Positions 43,572 to 53,041 of a DNA stretch of 64,000 nt are shown here, piece after piece. Below the pieces are notes generated by a model. That model searched no databases. It saw only the letters and a program-made list of their open reading frames with translations, and was not told the origin of the DNA. The stretch is from Methanomassiliicoccales archaeon (GTDB lineage Archaea > Thermoplasmatota > Thermoplasmata > Methanomassiliicoccales > UBA472), in the NCBI GenBank assembly GCA_036504055.1, contig DASXVU010000048.1:124001-188000 (forward strand). The letters are read 5' to 3'. Each line of letters starts with the position of its first letter. Position 1 is the first letter of the stretch. The position numbers were made by a program, and so were the translations under genes.

Positions 43572-44855
43572 TCACATCGGTATCCGATGGGATACCCTCA
43601 TGGCCAACGCCGCCGTGGTCAGCATGGTGGGCAGACCTTGGGATCGGGGAAGCAGGGAGAGGTCAGCCACCCAAAGCCCCTCCGGCAGGATGGAGGGGTG
43701 CATGCTGTCGACATCTCCCCTATGCAGCGGCACGGTGCCACCAAGGTGTCCTCCGTGCAGTAAACCATTCACATAGGGAGCCTGGACATCTGCCATCTCC
43801 ATCATCTCCCGGACCTCCTGGCAGGCCTTCTCCAGCCTCACACTATCCCACTCTGTCAAGGGCTTTTCCACCGTTCCGTCGGCCAGGACCTTTCCGTTGG
43901 CCGACTCGGCCATCTTCACCATGACCCCTACCCGGTCCTTGAGCCCCACCTTTCTCCAGGGGCGATGGAACCAATGGGAGAGCACATCGAAATAGGGCGA
44001 GATGATGTATCCGTCCCTTTGGCAATACCAGGCCATGGGCGGTTCCTCCAGCTGCCGGGCGCCCTTGAATTTGCCGCCGACCGTGAGGACCAGATCGGCC
44101 CAGAGCGTATCACTGGGGTCGATGCCCGATGCCCTTAGTATCTGGGCTGTGCCGATGCCGCCAGCGGCCAGCACGACCACGTCCGCTTTGATAGCCTCCG
44201 AACGTCCTTCCCTCTCCGCCAGCACTCCGACGGCCTTGCCCGCTTCGAGGACGACCCTTTTCACGGCCGTCCCTTGGCTCGTCGTGCAGCCCATCTTCAC
44301 CGCCTCTGCCAGGAACAGCCGCGAGTCCCATCTGGCACCGGTGGAGCATCCGACCTCGCACAACCCGCAGGAGATGCACCGTTCCATGTTCACCGCCTTC
44401 GGCGTGGGCCGGGGGTCAAGCCCCATTTCCTTGGCCGATTCGAACATCCCTGCGGTGATCGGACGCCATCTCTCCCTCGGGACCGTGCTCACCCTTATCT
44501 GCCCCTCGAGCTCCTCGTACTCGGCGGTCAGGTCGAGCCCGATCTCACGGAGACCGGCGCCTGCCCTTACCAGGTTCCCGCAGGAGACCACGGTGCAGCC
44601 TCCCGCGGCCACGGAACGGACCAGAGCAAGCTCTTCGCCGGAGCGGGTGGTGCGATAGGCCTTGATGAATCGGGAAACGTTCCGTTCGCTTCCGAGCAAC
44701 CCGGCCCGGCGGATCGGTTCCGTCCATCCCACCCTACGGGTGAACGGTTTGAACCTGGTTCCCGCCTCCAGGACAACGACCTCCATCCCCCTCTTGACCA
44801 GCTCCCGGGCGGCGGTCGCTCCGCCCGCTCCCGACCCCACCACTATCGCTCTCAT
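43572..44855 (-). CDS. GMC-type FAD oxidoreductase
   Basis: A 427-residue flavoprotein of the glucose-methanol-choline family, which oxidises alcohols. FAD-binding GSGAGGATAARE (7-18) with VVVLEAG, a SVAAGGCTVVSCGNL motif at the flavin, and the C-terminal GLWVADLSLLPRSQGLPTM with His in HGGHLGGTVP fit. A CxxCxxCxxxC cluster (CISCGLCEVGC, about 160-170) may bind an Fe-S cluster or zinc. Last gene of a four-gene operon; its ATG overlaps the preceding stop by 4 bp. Given the acyl reductase upstream, long-chain alcohol could be the substrate, which is inference. Confidence 0.87.
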   Translation of the reverse strand: MRAIVVGSGAGGATAARELVKRGMEVVVLEAGTRFKPFTRRVGWTEPIRRAGLLGSERNVSRFIKAYRTTRSGEELALVRSVAAGGCTVVSCGNLVRAGAGLREIGLDLTAEYEELEGQIRVSTVPRERWRPITAGMFESAKEMGLDPRPTPKAVNMERCISCGLCEVGCSTGARWDSRLFLAEAVKMGCTTSQGTAVKRVVLEAGKAVGVLAEREGRSEAIKADVVVLAAGGIGTAQILRASGIDPSDTLWADLVLTVGGKFKGARQLEEPPMAWYCQRDGYIISPYFDVLSHWFHRPWRKVGLKDRVGVMVKMAESANGKVLADGTVEKPLTEWDSVRLEKACQEVREMMEMADVQAPYVNGLLHGGHLGGTVPLHRGDVDSMHPSILPEGLWVADLSLLPRSQGLPTMLTTAALAMRVSHRIPM

Positions 44856-45451
44856 AGCCCCTCACCGATCTCGATCATTGCCAAGCACCTCGGTGACCCA
44901 TCAGTGATACGTTCACGGAATCGCATGCGTACGCCCGGGTTGAGGCCGCTGACCGCCCCTTCGTCGACGGCGCTCAGTATGATACACGCCTCCGGTGAAT
45001 AGTGCCGGGACAGAACGCATCGGGTCACTTCCATCATTTCCCCGGCAGGTCCTCCCATCACCGTGAACTCGATGCCCAGTATCCGGTACAGGACCCCTGC
45101 CGCCCGGTACAGGTCCTCCCTGGAGTCATTGACCCCCAGCCGCCGCTTGGCATCCCTACCCAGGTCCAGGCCGGTCCGGAACAGCGTCTCCCTCCCCGAT
45201 CTGACCGCCTCGTCCCGGCCCACGGCCTCGATCAGCGCCCTGACCCTTCTGTTATGGCCCAGGGCCATGGCCTCCCTCTGCTCCTCCAGCCGACCACTCG
45301 GTCGGACCTTCTCTTCCTTGCGGAACGTCGGGGCATGCTCGGATATAAGCGAATCGAGCGCGTCGTCCGTGACCGACCGGATCCTCTCGATCTCCTTGGC
45401 CATCATGAACCCGGGCATCCACAGGGAGGCCACCCGCAGCCGGGCGCTCAT
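44852..45451 (-). CDS. ATC-hydrolase-like protein
   Basis: A 199-residue protein, mostly helical in its first half, then a domain with VMGGPAGEMMEVTRCVLSRHYSPEA and a C-terminal DGSPRCLAMIEI. Two Cys in such positions, with a late SPRC strand, recall the L-2-amino-thiazoline-4-carboxylate hydrolase-like family, whose members often accompany other enzymes as cofactor or thiol-binding partners. Similarity is by pattern only. It overlaps both neighbours by ATGA junctions (45448-45451 and 44852-44855), so the three are translated together. Confidence 0.65.
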   Translation of the reverse strand: MSARLRVASLWMPGFMMAKEIERIRSVTDDALDSLISEHAPTFRKEEKVRPSGRLEEQREAMALGHNRRVRALIEAVGRDEAVRSGRETLFRTGLDLGRDAKRRLGVNDSREDLYRAAGVLYRILGIEFTVMGGPAGEMMEVTRCVLSRHYSPEACIILSAVDEGAVSGLNPGVRMRFRERITDGSPRCLAMIEIGEGL

Positions 45452-48177
45452 GGTCCCCTCTCCGCCCTGCCGATGTGGATCGCCTCACCGGGGACCGTTG
45501 ATCCAGAGTAAATGGCCTCGATGACCGGGGCAAAGCGCTCCATGACCCGTGACCTTCTGAGTTTCATGTTGGCCGTCAGCTCGCCCCCTTCGACGGAAAG
45601 GTCGTTCGAGAGCACCGCCCAGGCCTTCACCTGCTCCGGATGTGACAGGTCCGTGTTCATGCCCCCGACCAGGGCGTCTATTTCAAGGGTCACACCTTTC
45701 TCAGGCCAGACCAGTGCGGAACAGTACGGCCGTCCTTCCCCCACTATCATGGCCTCGAACACCCCGGGAAGGTCTCGCAACCTTGTCTCCGCGTTCAGCG
45801 GGTTCACGAACTTGCCGTACGAGGTCTTGATGAGCTCCTTCTTGCGGCCTTCGAGGACCAGGCCGCCTTCGGGTGTAAGGTGGCCGATATCCCCGGTCAG
45901 CAGGTGACCGTCCCGGAACGGTTGTTCGACATCTCCCAGATAGCCGCAGGTCACCTGCGGTCCCTTGACCAGGACCTCGCCGTCGGCGGCTATTTTCACT
46001 TCGGTCGACGGAAGCGGCTCGCCCACCGTGCCGAACCGGTTGCGGCCCGGGTAGTTGATGGTGACCAGGGGCGCTTCGGTCAGCCCGTAGGCGTTGTGCA
46101 CCTCGATGTCCAGCTTGTGAAGGCCGGTCAGGATGTCCGTGCTCATGCGGCCGGAACCGGAGATGAGGTAGGCGCACCGGTCCAGACCCGCGGAGCGCAA
46201 CGCCCTGCGCCTGATTATGGGTGCCATTATCAGCCCGCTGATTCCGCCCGCACCCTCCAGGTACCTCTTGGCCCGGGGGTTGGCGAGCAGGGTGTCCCAC
46301 ATCTTCTCATAGAAACGGGGGACCGAGAAGAACACGGTGGGCCTCACCTTCAGCAATGCCGCCTTAAGTCCGCCGAAGTCCTTCAGGAAATAGAGGTTGA
46401 TAGGGGCGGGCGCGTAGAAGGGGGAATAGGTGGCCAATATCCCTTCGACCACGTGGTTCATGGGCAGGAAGGAAAGGTAGAACACCTCTGAGTTGCGGGC
46501 CTCCCAGGGAGGCAGCGACGCGGTGGACTCGGCCATATATCGCAGGTGCTCGTGCTTGAACAGAACCCCTTTGGCCTTCCCGGTGGTGCTGGACGTGTAC
46601 CGTAACGTGGCCAGGTCACCGAACCCCGCTGGCGACCGATCGGCCGCCTCTCCGCCCAGTTCCAGGAAGTCCTCCCATTTCATCACCCTGTCCGCCAGTT
46701 CCTCGGGCACGGAGCCGCAGAACGAGACCGCTGGCACGGCGACGCTCATCTCTCCGAACCTCTTCAGGACCGCCTCCGAGCCGATCAGCACGATCTTCGC
46801 CCGGCTGGACCCGACGAGCTCGCTCAGCTCCTTGGGCGGGCTGGTATAGTACAGCGGCACGCTCACTCCTCCGACCAGACCGATGGCCACGTCCAGGACC
46901 AGGTACCGGATGCTGTTCGAGCCGACGATCGCCACTCGGTCTCCCGGGACGATCCCCAATGACCGGAGCGCTGCGCTCGCCATGAGCATCTCCCCCCTTA
47001 CTTCCTCGGCCGGTCTGGACACAACCGAACCGTCCACGATATCGAACAGCCGGACCGGCCTCCTCTTGCTCTTGAGACGGAACAGGACCTGTTCATGCAC
47101 TGTTCGTTCCGACCTGTGCAGGAAACCGTTGTAGGTCCCGAACTCCAGCAGCCGGGGAAGGAGATGGTGCCAGTCTATACTGTAGACACCCATCAGTTCG
47201 TCGACGTTGTCCCGCCGGAACGCCCGGCGCTCCTGCAGGTAGGGAGCGATGACCTTGAGGTCTTCCGACGCACGGCCCATCAGGCCAGCCATGGGAACGA
47301 ACACCGGCCTGGGAAGCTCGACGCCCAATCTCTCCTTGGCCCAGGTCCTTGTGAAAATGATCGCCTCCTTCACCGTCGGTAGCGCATCCAAAACACCCAC
47401 CAGATGGAACGTTCGGCCTTCCGCCCGACGGTCCAGGGTAAGGCGTCCGATCGCCTCTGCTATATAGTCGACCGGAACCAGGTTGACCTTCTGCGATGCG
47501 GAGAGGGGAACGACCTTCAGTTTGCCGGTGAGGTACAGGCGGAGAGGATAGTACAAGGTGTTGAAGGTGCGGACATGACCATCCTCGGAGCTGCCGACCA
47601 CCATGCCAGGACGGAAGATCGAGACCGGCAGATGCTTGGCCGCTCTCACCAGCCTCTCGCCTTCGAACTTGCTGATCTCATAGTTGCTGAGGAAGCCGTA
47701 GCGGTCGGTCAGGTCCTCCTCCGGGATGACACCTTTACGCGCTCCGGCCACGTATGCTGTGGAGATGTGTGAGAAACGCTCCAGCCCGTGGTGTCCCTGA
47801 ACATCGTCCGCTAGCCTGAGGACGTTCCTCACCCCTTCCACATTGGTCCTTCTCAGATCCTCCAAGGGTGCATTGAGCCTGATGTCGGCTGCGGCATGGA
47901 TGATCGTGCCGACCTCGGCGATCACACGCTCATAACTGTCAGCGGCCAGGCCCAGGCCTTCGACGGTCACGTCACCGGCAATGACCCGGACCCTGTCGTC
48001 CAATGCCTGGATCAGTTCCTGGCGGTCCCACCACGCCCTCGACAGACGGTTCTTTGCCTCCTCATCGTTCTCCGCCCTCACCAGGACGATGATGGGACGT
48101 TCGGTGTTCATGATCAGCCAGCGCGCCACATAGGTGCCGATGAACCCGGTCCCTCCGGTGAGCAGGACGGCGTTCAT
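45448..48177 (-). CDS. Fused acyl reductase (N) and acyl-AMP ligase (C)
   Basis: A 909-residue two-domain enzyme. N-terminal extended SDR/thioester-reductase domain (1 to about 360): TGGTGFIG at 7-14 for NAD(P), catalytic Y166 and K170 (YEISK). C-terminal ANL adenylation domain (about 390-900): TSSTTGKAKG near 525, NAYGLTE near 696, LLTGD, and catalytic Lys in NMKLRR near 871. Order is reductase-ligase and no carrier-protein domain lies between, the reverse of carboxylic acid reductases. It could activate a fatty or other acid and reduce it to aldehyde or alcohol. ATG 48177 gives an ATGA overlap with the gene upstream. Confidence 0.9.
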   Translation of the reverse strand: MNAVLLTGGTGFIGTYVARWLIMNTERPIIVLVRAENDEEAKNRLSRAWWDRQELIQALDDRVRVIAGDVTVEGLGLAADSYERVIAEVGTIIHAAADIRLNAPLEDLRRTNVEGVRNVLRLADDVQGHHGLERFSHISTAYVAGARKGVIPEEDLTDRYGFLSNYEISKFEGERLVRAAKHLPVSIFRPGMVVGSSEDGHVRTFNTLYYPLRLYLTGKLKVVPLSASQKVNLVPVDYIAEAIGRLTLDRRAEGRTFHLVGVLDALPTVKEAIIFTRTWAKERLGVELPRPVFVPMAGLMGRASEDLKVIAPYLQERRAFRRDNVDELMGVYSIDWHHLLPRLLEFGTYNGFLHRSERTVHEQVLFRLKSKRRPVRLFDIVDGSVVSRPAEEVRGEMLMASAALRSLGIVPGDRVAIVGSNSIRYLVLDVAIGLVGGVSVPLYYTSPPKELSELVGSSRAKIVLIGSEAVLKRFGEMSVAVPAVSFCGSVPEELADRVMKWEDFLELGGEAADRSPAGFGDLATLRYTSSTTGKAKGVLFKHEHLRYMAESTASLPPWEARNSEVFYLSFLPMNHVVEGILATYSPFYAPAPINLYFLKDFGGLKAALLKVRPTVFFSVPRFYEKMWDTLLANPRAKRYLEGAGGISGLIMAPIIRRRALRSAGLDRCAYLISGSGRMSTDILTGLHKLDIEVHNAYGLTEAPLVTINYPGRNRFGTVGEPLPSTEVKIAADGEVLVKGPQVTCGYLGDVEQPFRDGHLLTGDIGHLTPEGGLVLEGRKKELIKTSYGKFVNPLNAETRLRDLPGVFEAMIVGEGRPYCSALVWPEKGVTLEIDALVGGMNTDLSHPEQVKAWAVLSNDLSVEGGELTANMKLRRSRVMERFAPVIEAIYSGSTVPGEAIHIGRAERGP

Positions 48178-49400
48178 GTCCGCACATCCCATCCTCGGGC
48201 TCTTAGGAACCCGCCCACCAGCAGGCGTGCGCGCAAGGCCCGGTCCTTCTGCTCGCGATGAGCTGCCGCCAGCTTTTCCCTGACCTCAACCGGATCGTCG
48301 AGGAGCCTTCCGGCACGATCCCTTACCGATGGGAAAAGGTTCGGCGCGTCTCGTGGGAAGAAGTAATCCTGTTTCATCCCGATCTCGTCGTAGAGGTCTT
48401 CCAGTCGTACATCGTGGGCGATCGCCACCTGCGGAATGTGGCCTTCCAGGGACAACGCTCCCGCATGATATCGGGAGGTTATGAGCAGGTCCAATCCCCT
48501 CAGCACCGTGGTCATCTGGGAGGCGTTGTATCGACTGGACGAGAAGATGCGAGCGCGGTCCTTGTGCCTCATCCGGCTGCGGATGTCTGCGGCGATGGCA
48601 TCGTCCAAAGATTCCATGCATAGGAGTGCGACGCTCCTGCCATGTTCTTCGACCATCCAGTCCGCCAGTTCCGCAAAGTCCTGGGCCAGCCGGGCCGCTG
48701 CCGCCCTCCTTTCCTTCGTCCAGGAGAAATAGAACGGCCATTTGTAGCATCGTGCCCGGCGACCCCACAGGCGGGGAACGACCGGAAAGAGGTTGAAATC
48801 CACGGCGGCAATGCCCACCACCCCTGATGAGGGGAACTCCTGAACTAGGACGTCCCTGTCGGAAGGATCGGGCTTGAACAGGAAGGCCGTGTCGGCGGCC
48901 ACCTCAATGGGCGCGGTCACCTCCCAATTCCTCAGCCGCTCGGCACTGGCATATGTGCGGGTGATGATCAGATCGGTCTTGCTCGCCTCAACCCTGATCT
49001 TTTCCTGGCTGGCCGGCGAGACCTGTCCCGAGTCGACGGCATACGAGATGCACGGTTTGCCAAACTCGGCCGCGCAATGGGTGGCCCAAAGGTAGGCGTC
49101 CAGCAGGGCCTTGGTGAAGGTCTCGATGTAGCAGCTGCCTTCCACCAGAATGACCAGATCGTGCTCACGCACCAACCGGCGGACGGTCCGTTTGTAGGTG
49201 GTCGGTACCCTGACTATCCTGAGGTTCTCCTCTTCCTTGAGGTAGCGGCGGAGCTTCTTCACGTCGAGGCTGGGAACAGTGAGAATTGCCTTTGGCCCCA
49301 ATAGCGATCTCATGTCCTCTATCGTTGCCAGGAGCTTTGCCTCCGCTCCGGTGTTGTTCGCTCCGTTGTACCCGAACAATAGGACCTTGAGTACGCTCAT
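48174..49400 (-). CDS. Polysaccharide pyruvyl transferase family protein
   Basis: A 408-residue CsaB/WcaK-type enzyme, which adds pyruvate ketals from phosphoenolpyruvate to sugars of polysaccharides or glycolipids. N-terminal LLFGYNGANNTGAEAKL is the usual start motif; later come LVEGSCYI, ITRTYASAERL, and the C-terminal ITSRYHAGALSLEGHIP with the family's RYHAG. ATG 49400 is preferred over 49451, with AGGGCGAG upstream. First gene of the operon, overlapping the fusion enzyme by 4 bp. Together they may build a modified glycolipid or surface polymer, which is inference. Confidence 0.88.
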   Translation of the reverse strand: MSVLKVLLFGYNGANNTGAEAKLLATIEDMRSLLGPKAILTVPSLDVKKLRRYLKEEENLRIVRVPTTYKRTVRRLVREHDLVILVEGSCYIETFTKALLDAYLWATHCAAEFGKPCISYAVDSGQVSPASQEKIRVEASKTDLIITRTYASAERLRNWEVTAPIEVAADTAFLFKPDPSDRDVLVQEFPSSGVVGIAAVDFNLFPVVPRLWGRRARCYKWPFYFSWTKERRAAAARLAQDFAELADWMVEEHGRSVALLCMESLDDAIAADIRSRMRHKDRARIFSSSRYNASQMTTVLRGLDLLITSRYHAGALSLEGHIPQVAIAHDVRLEDLYDEIGMKQDYFFPRDAPNLFPSVRDRAGRLLDDPVEVREKLAAAHREQKDRALRARLLVGGFLRARGWDVRT

Positions 49401-49668
49401 GATGCTCGCCCTTTCTCCCTTCCTATTGAACATATGAAGCGAATTCCGCACTTAAATCTAACCTAGAAGAAACAAGTCGGATTCCGATAAATCAGTCATG
49501 ATGAATGATCGTTCAAACCGCTGCCAGAAAGGTTAGGGACGTGTAACAAAGAACATCTCCATCGGCGTTGTGCTCACGAGCATGCAGCCAGAAGCCGAAA
49601 GCGTATAAGCTCGCCAGGAAACGTCGGTCGCATCAATGGATCCCAACACTTCAAGGATAACGAGATGC

Positions 49669-50157
49669 CTAGGGTGCTGCCAGTATCTGGGCCACGAATG
49701 CCTCCACTCTTTTCTGCCAGCCTTCCTCCAGCGGTCCTTTCAGCGTTTCCGGATTGACAAAAGCCTTCATCTCCGCCACTTTGACCATGCCTTTCCCACT
49801 GAGCTGCTCGTCGAGCATCGGGATCGTCCGGCGCAATTTCTCCATCTCTTCTTCCGAAGGCATCCTTCCCGTCTTCTTATCGGGGATGGTGGCCCCAAAG
49901 GTGCCGAATACCGCATACCTCGCTCCAGGTTGGGGCTCGATCTTCTTCATGAAGCGGACCACCCCTCCTGGGGCTTTCCCGAAACGGGTTGGAGATCCGA
50001 AGACATACAGGTCTGCAGGAGGCACATCCTTTGGGCTCACCTCTTTGATGTGATGGACATCGACCTCGTTGCCTCTGGCCTGCAGGAGCCGTTTGATCTC
50101 ATCCGCCACCCTTTCACCGTTCCCGAATCTTGATGCGTGATATACTTCAACCTTCAT
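49669..50157 (-). CDS. Flavodoxin family protein
   Basis: A 162-residue flavodoxin. FMN-phosphate loop MKVEVYHASRFGNGERVADEI at the start, VFGSPTRFGKAPGG in the 50s-60s loop and FGTFGAT near 105 are typical. The insert DKKTGRMPSEEEMEKLR and the longer C-terminus place it with the flavodoxin/NAD(P)H-dehydrogenase-like single-domain proteins. It carries electrons with low potential; the partner is unknown. GGTGTCATC directly precedes the ATG. A lone gene. Confidence 0.88.
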   Translation of the reverse strand: MKVEVYHASRFGNGERVADEIKRLLQARGNEVDVHHIKEVSPKDVPPADLYVFGSPTRFGKAPGGVVRFMKKIEPQPGARYAVFGTFGATIPDKKTGRMPSEEEMEKLRRTIPMLDEQLSGKGMVKVAEMKAFVNPETLKGPLEEGWQKRVEAFVAQILAAP

Positions 50158-50468
50158 GATGACACCAAATAAAATACGACCTTTCCACTAATTAAGGATG
50201 GCGAATGCTCAGATGACATTCGTATCGATCTCAGTATGGTCCGTATTCGTATTGACAATAATGACCAGAATTTCAGGATTGCCCGGTAAGCTTTCATCGC
50301 ATCTGGCAGACCGACCATGATTCGAAATGGTCTACCCTGCTAGCAATGAAGATAACTTTATCTATGGAATTGGATATGAAATGTTGTGAGATCATGGATA
50401 ATGGCGATGTGCCATATTCTATTAAAATCAATATCACTACATAAATTAGGGAAGGAATGAATTAATAA
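50158..50468. other. 311-bp divergent intergenic region
   Basis: No gene seen. It holds the promoters of the flavodoxin (leftwards) and of the CNNM/CorC gene (rightwards); the stretch 50400-50468 is AT-rich and carries GGGAAGG before the rightward start. Confidence 0.5.
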
Positions 50469-51803
50469 ATGATTATTCTGGATATTCTTTTAGTTGTCTT
50501 CTTCATAGCCATGAACGCGTTTTTCGTCATTGCGGAATTCGCATTGGTCAAGGTCAGGAAATCACAGATAGATGTCCTGGCGGCGGGCGGCGGCATCGGG
50601 GCGAAGTATGCCCAAACAGTGGTCAATGATCTGAATTCCTATCTTTCCGCCTGTCAATTGGGAATAACGGTCGCCTCCCTGGCTCTCGGTTGGATAGGGG
50701 AACCTGCGGTCTCGGCGATGATAGGTCCGATACTCGAGTACGCAGGGTTGGACGCGGGGATGATCCATACGATCTCGATCGTGGTGGGCTTCCTCATGAT
50801 AACCATCCTGCATATCGTGCTGGGTGAGCTCGTCCCCAAGTCCCTGGCGATACTGGATGCGGTCAAGTATTCCACCGCCACAGCGATGCCCCTGGTCTTT
50901 TTCTACAAGATCACCTATCCGATCATGTGGCTGTTCAACCATGCCACGAACGGATTGCTCAGGCTCATGGGACGTTCGATGGCCGAGGACCGCGGATCGG
51001 TCCATTCGGATGAGGAGATCAAGATACTGGCCGAGGAGAGCTACAAGCATGGCCTCATCGACAAGACCGAACTGACCTATGTGGACAACATCTTTGACTG
51101 TTCCGACAAGATCGTTAAGGACGTGATGGTGCCCCGCATGGACATCGTGTGCGTTTTCAAAGGCGACTCCATCGAAAGCGTATTGGAAACCGCCATGCGG
51201 GAGAAATACACCAGATATCCAGTATGCGTGGACAACACCGACAACGTGGTCGGCTTCATCAATATCAAGGATATCTACGAGCACAGGATCCGCGGCGACC
51301 TGAACGGTTTCGACGGCATGATCCGCAACATCATCTCCGTTCCCGAAGGGATGCCGATCAACGATATGCTGAAGAAATTCCAGAAGGAGAAACAGAACAT
51401 TTCCATCGTCGTTGATGAGTACGGTGGAACCGCAGGCATCGTGACCGTCGAGGACATCCTCGAGGAGATCGTCGGGAACCTGAGCGACGAGTTCGATGAA
51501 GAAGAGAAGGAGATCGAACAGACCGATGAGAACACCTACCTGGTGAAGGGAGTCGTCGGTCTGGACAAGATCAGCGATCTCACGGGCGTTCACCTTCCCG
51601 AGGATGAGTATGATACCCTGAACGGCTTCCTCACTGGACAGCTGGGAAGGATACCCGCGGTCAAGGAGAAGCCCACTGTGAACTACGAAGGGCTCGAGTT
51701 CCACGTGGAGAAAGTGGCCGGCAAGCGGATCGTTCAGGTGAGGATAACCGGTGTCAAGAAACAGGAACCAGAGGACGTTGGCCATGAAGGGAAAACGACC
51801 TGA
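50469..51803 (+). CDS. CNNM/CorC-type transporter with CBS domains
   Basis: A 444-residue membrane protein of the hemolysin-C/CNNM family linked to Mg2+ (and Co2+) transport. Domains: DUF21/CNNM transmembrane part (1 to about 180; four helices, SYLSACQLGITVASLALGW), a CBS pair (about 205-325; VPRMDIV, RYPVCVDNTDNVVGFINIKD and VVDEYGGTAGIVTVEDILEEIVG), and a CorC_HlyC domain (about 350-430; DEYDTLNGFLTGQLGRIP). All expected motifs are intact. It is a single gene; the CBS domains suggest adenine-nucleotide control. Confidence 0.92.
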   Translation: MIILDILLVVFFIAMNAFFVIAEFALVKVRKSQIDVLAAGGGIGAKYAQTVVNDLNSYLSACQLGITVASLALGWIGEPAVSAMIGPILEYAGLDAGMIHTISIVVGFLMITILHIVLGELVPKSLAILDAVKYSTATAMPLVFFYKITYPIMWLFNHATNGLLRLMGRSMAEDRGSVHSDEEIKILAEESYKHGLIDKTELTYVDNIFDCSDKIVKDVMVPRMDIVCVFKGDSIESVLETAMREKYTRYPVCVDNTDNVVGFINIKDIYEHRIRGDLNGFDGMIRNIISVPEGMPINDMLKKFQKEKQNISIVVDEYGGTAGIVTVEDILEEIVGNLSDEFDEEEKEIEQTDENTYLVKGVVGLDKISDLTGVHLPEDEYDTLNGFLTGQLGRIPAVKEKPTVNYEGLEFHVEKVAGKRIVQVRITGVKKQEPEDVGHEGKTT

Positions 51804-51954
51804 TTGAGTTCTTGAGGTCAAGTATCGGGAATCGATTCTATCTACAATTGCCATCAAGAGATGACTATCACATTCAGATCGATATTGGGCGTCACGGGGC
51901 GTTCCCATGCCCTTTACGTCGACGCCTCGTCCTTTTTTCTTCTTCAGGATCTCC

Positions 51955-52797
51955 TCAGAGCTTCTCCAGTATCTGTTTCCTCTTCGTGTCGTACTCCTGC
52001 TGGGTCACCAATCCCTTCTGCTTCAGTTCGTCCAGTTCTTTCAGGCGGTCCGAGGTGGAAACGGTCGCAGGCTGCGCGGCCGGCTGGTTGACCACCATGA
52101 CCGGCATGGCGGCTGGATTGACCACGGCGCTGGCGATCTTGTTGACCATAAAGGGCTGGGCCACGTTCTCCCAGCTTACAGCCCCGCCGCTCCTCAATTT
52201 GATACCAGGGGACTCGTAGTCGATCCCTCCCTTCTCTCCGGATGTTGCGAAATAGATATCGCCATAACCGAGGAGCCTTTCATACCATGGCTGGATCACC
52301 GTCACGTTCTGGATCTTGTCGACGCCGACCTCAGCGAAGCGCAGGGAAAAGATGCCGTATCTGGTAATGATCCGGCGGTCGGTGATCAAGAACAGGACCC
52401 TGTTCAGGTAGATGTAATTGAACAGCAGGGCGACGAGAGCGAACGCCAACGGGATGAGGTACCAATATCCCAGTCCGCCGTTGGATATCATGGACACGAC
52501 CGCAATGCCGATGCCTATAAGGCCGCCGAGAAGCCCGAAGCGGCGCTCATCCCATATCATCAGGAGGCACGCTATCACCGCTACTGCGACCGGTAGAAGG
52601 TTCTTCTTGTCTCCGTCGTAGGCAAACATGCTGATCAAATAGATCAAGGCAAAGAAGGTCAACAATAGCCCTCTGCCTAAAATCACGATCGCTGCTGGCT
52701 TGCCGCTCCATTTGATGTCCTCCCCGCTTACTAGATATGCGGACGCGGGTGTTCCGCTGGTTATCTTTGTTGTGACAGATCCCATTTTGCTGTTCAT
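51955..52797 (-). CDS. Membrane protein with bacterial-PH and SHOCT domains
   Basis: A 280-residue protein: two to four membrane helices (about 37-60, 68-85 and 90-130), a bacterial PH-like domain of the bPH_2 type (about 130-230; ITDRRIITRYGIFSLRFAEVGVDKIQNV split in reading, then GYGDIYFATSG), and a C-terminal SHOCT motif (about 250-280; RLKELDELKQKGLVTQQEYDTKR). This module order is frequent in small membrane proteins of unknown role. ATG 52797 is supported by GGGGGATAAAAGG upstream. Convergent with the CNNM gene. Confidence 0.88.
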   Translation of the reverse strand: MNSKMGSVTTKITSGTPASAYLVSGEDIKWSGKPAAIVILGRGLLLTFFALIYLISMFAYDGDKKNLLPVAVAVIACLLMIWDERRFGLLGGLIGIGIAVVSMISNGGLGYWYLIPLAFALVALLFNYIYLNRVLFLITDRRIITRYGIFSLRFAEVGVDKIQNVTVIQPWYERLLGYGDIYFATSGEKGGIDYESPGIKLRSGGAVSWENVAQPFMVNKIASAVVNPAAMPVMVVNQPAAQPATVSTSDRLKELDELKQKGLVTQQEYDTKRKQILEKL

Positions 52798-52997
52798 CCT
52801 TTTATCCCCCCTAACGTTGATTGTCAAATGACCTAAAGTCCCTGTCCTTGGCTAGAAACGCGATGATTATACGAGCCCGTGATTATAAGAATGATTGGAG
52901 CTACACAGAGGACTAGACCAACATCCGAATGGGAGCAATGGGAGGTCCAATCGGTTCAATGGTCATCTGTTTTCCTTGTCCCGTGTTGGGAAATAAT

Positions 52998-53004
52998 TTA
53001 TAAT
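52998..53004 (+). promoter_or_regulatory. TATA box of the ICMT-like gene
   Basis: TTTATAA about 38 nt upstream of ATG 53042, predicting a short 5' UTR that contains AGGGTGA at the right place for ribosome binding. Confidence 0.6.
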
Positions 53005-53041
53005 GGTCTTAAGATTCAATCCTACCTTGTTAGGGTGAACC

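Noticed and set aside
44002-45002. Overlapping plus-strand frames across the GMC gene
   Set aside because: Shadows of the minus-strand operon; no ribosome sites or family features.
50562-51908. 448-codon open frame antisense to the CNNM/CorC gene
   Set aside because: It mirrors a fully conserved gene on the plus strand; the long antisense frame follows from its codon usage and has no family resemblance.
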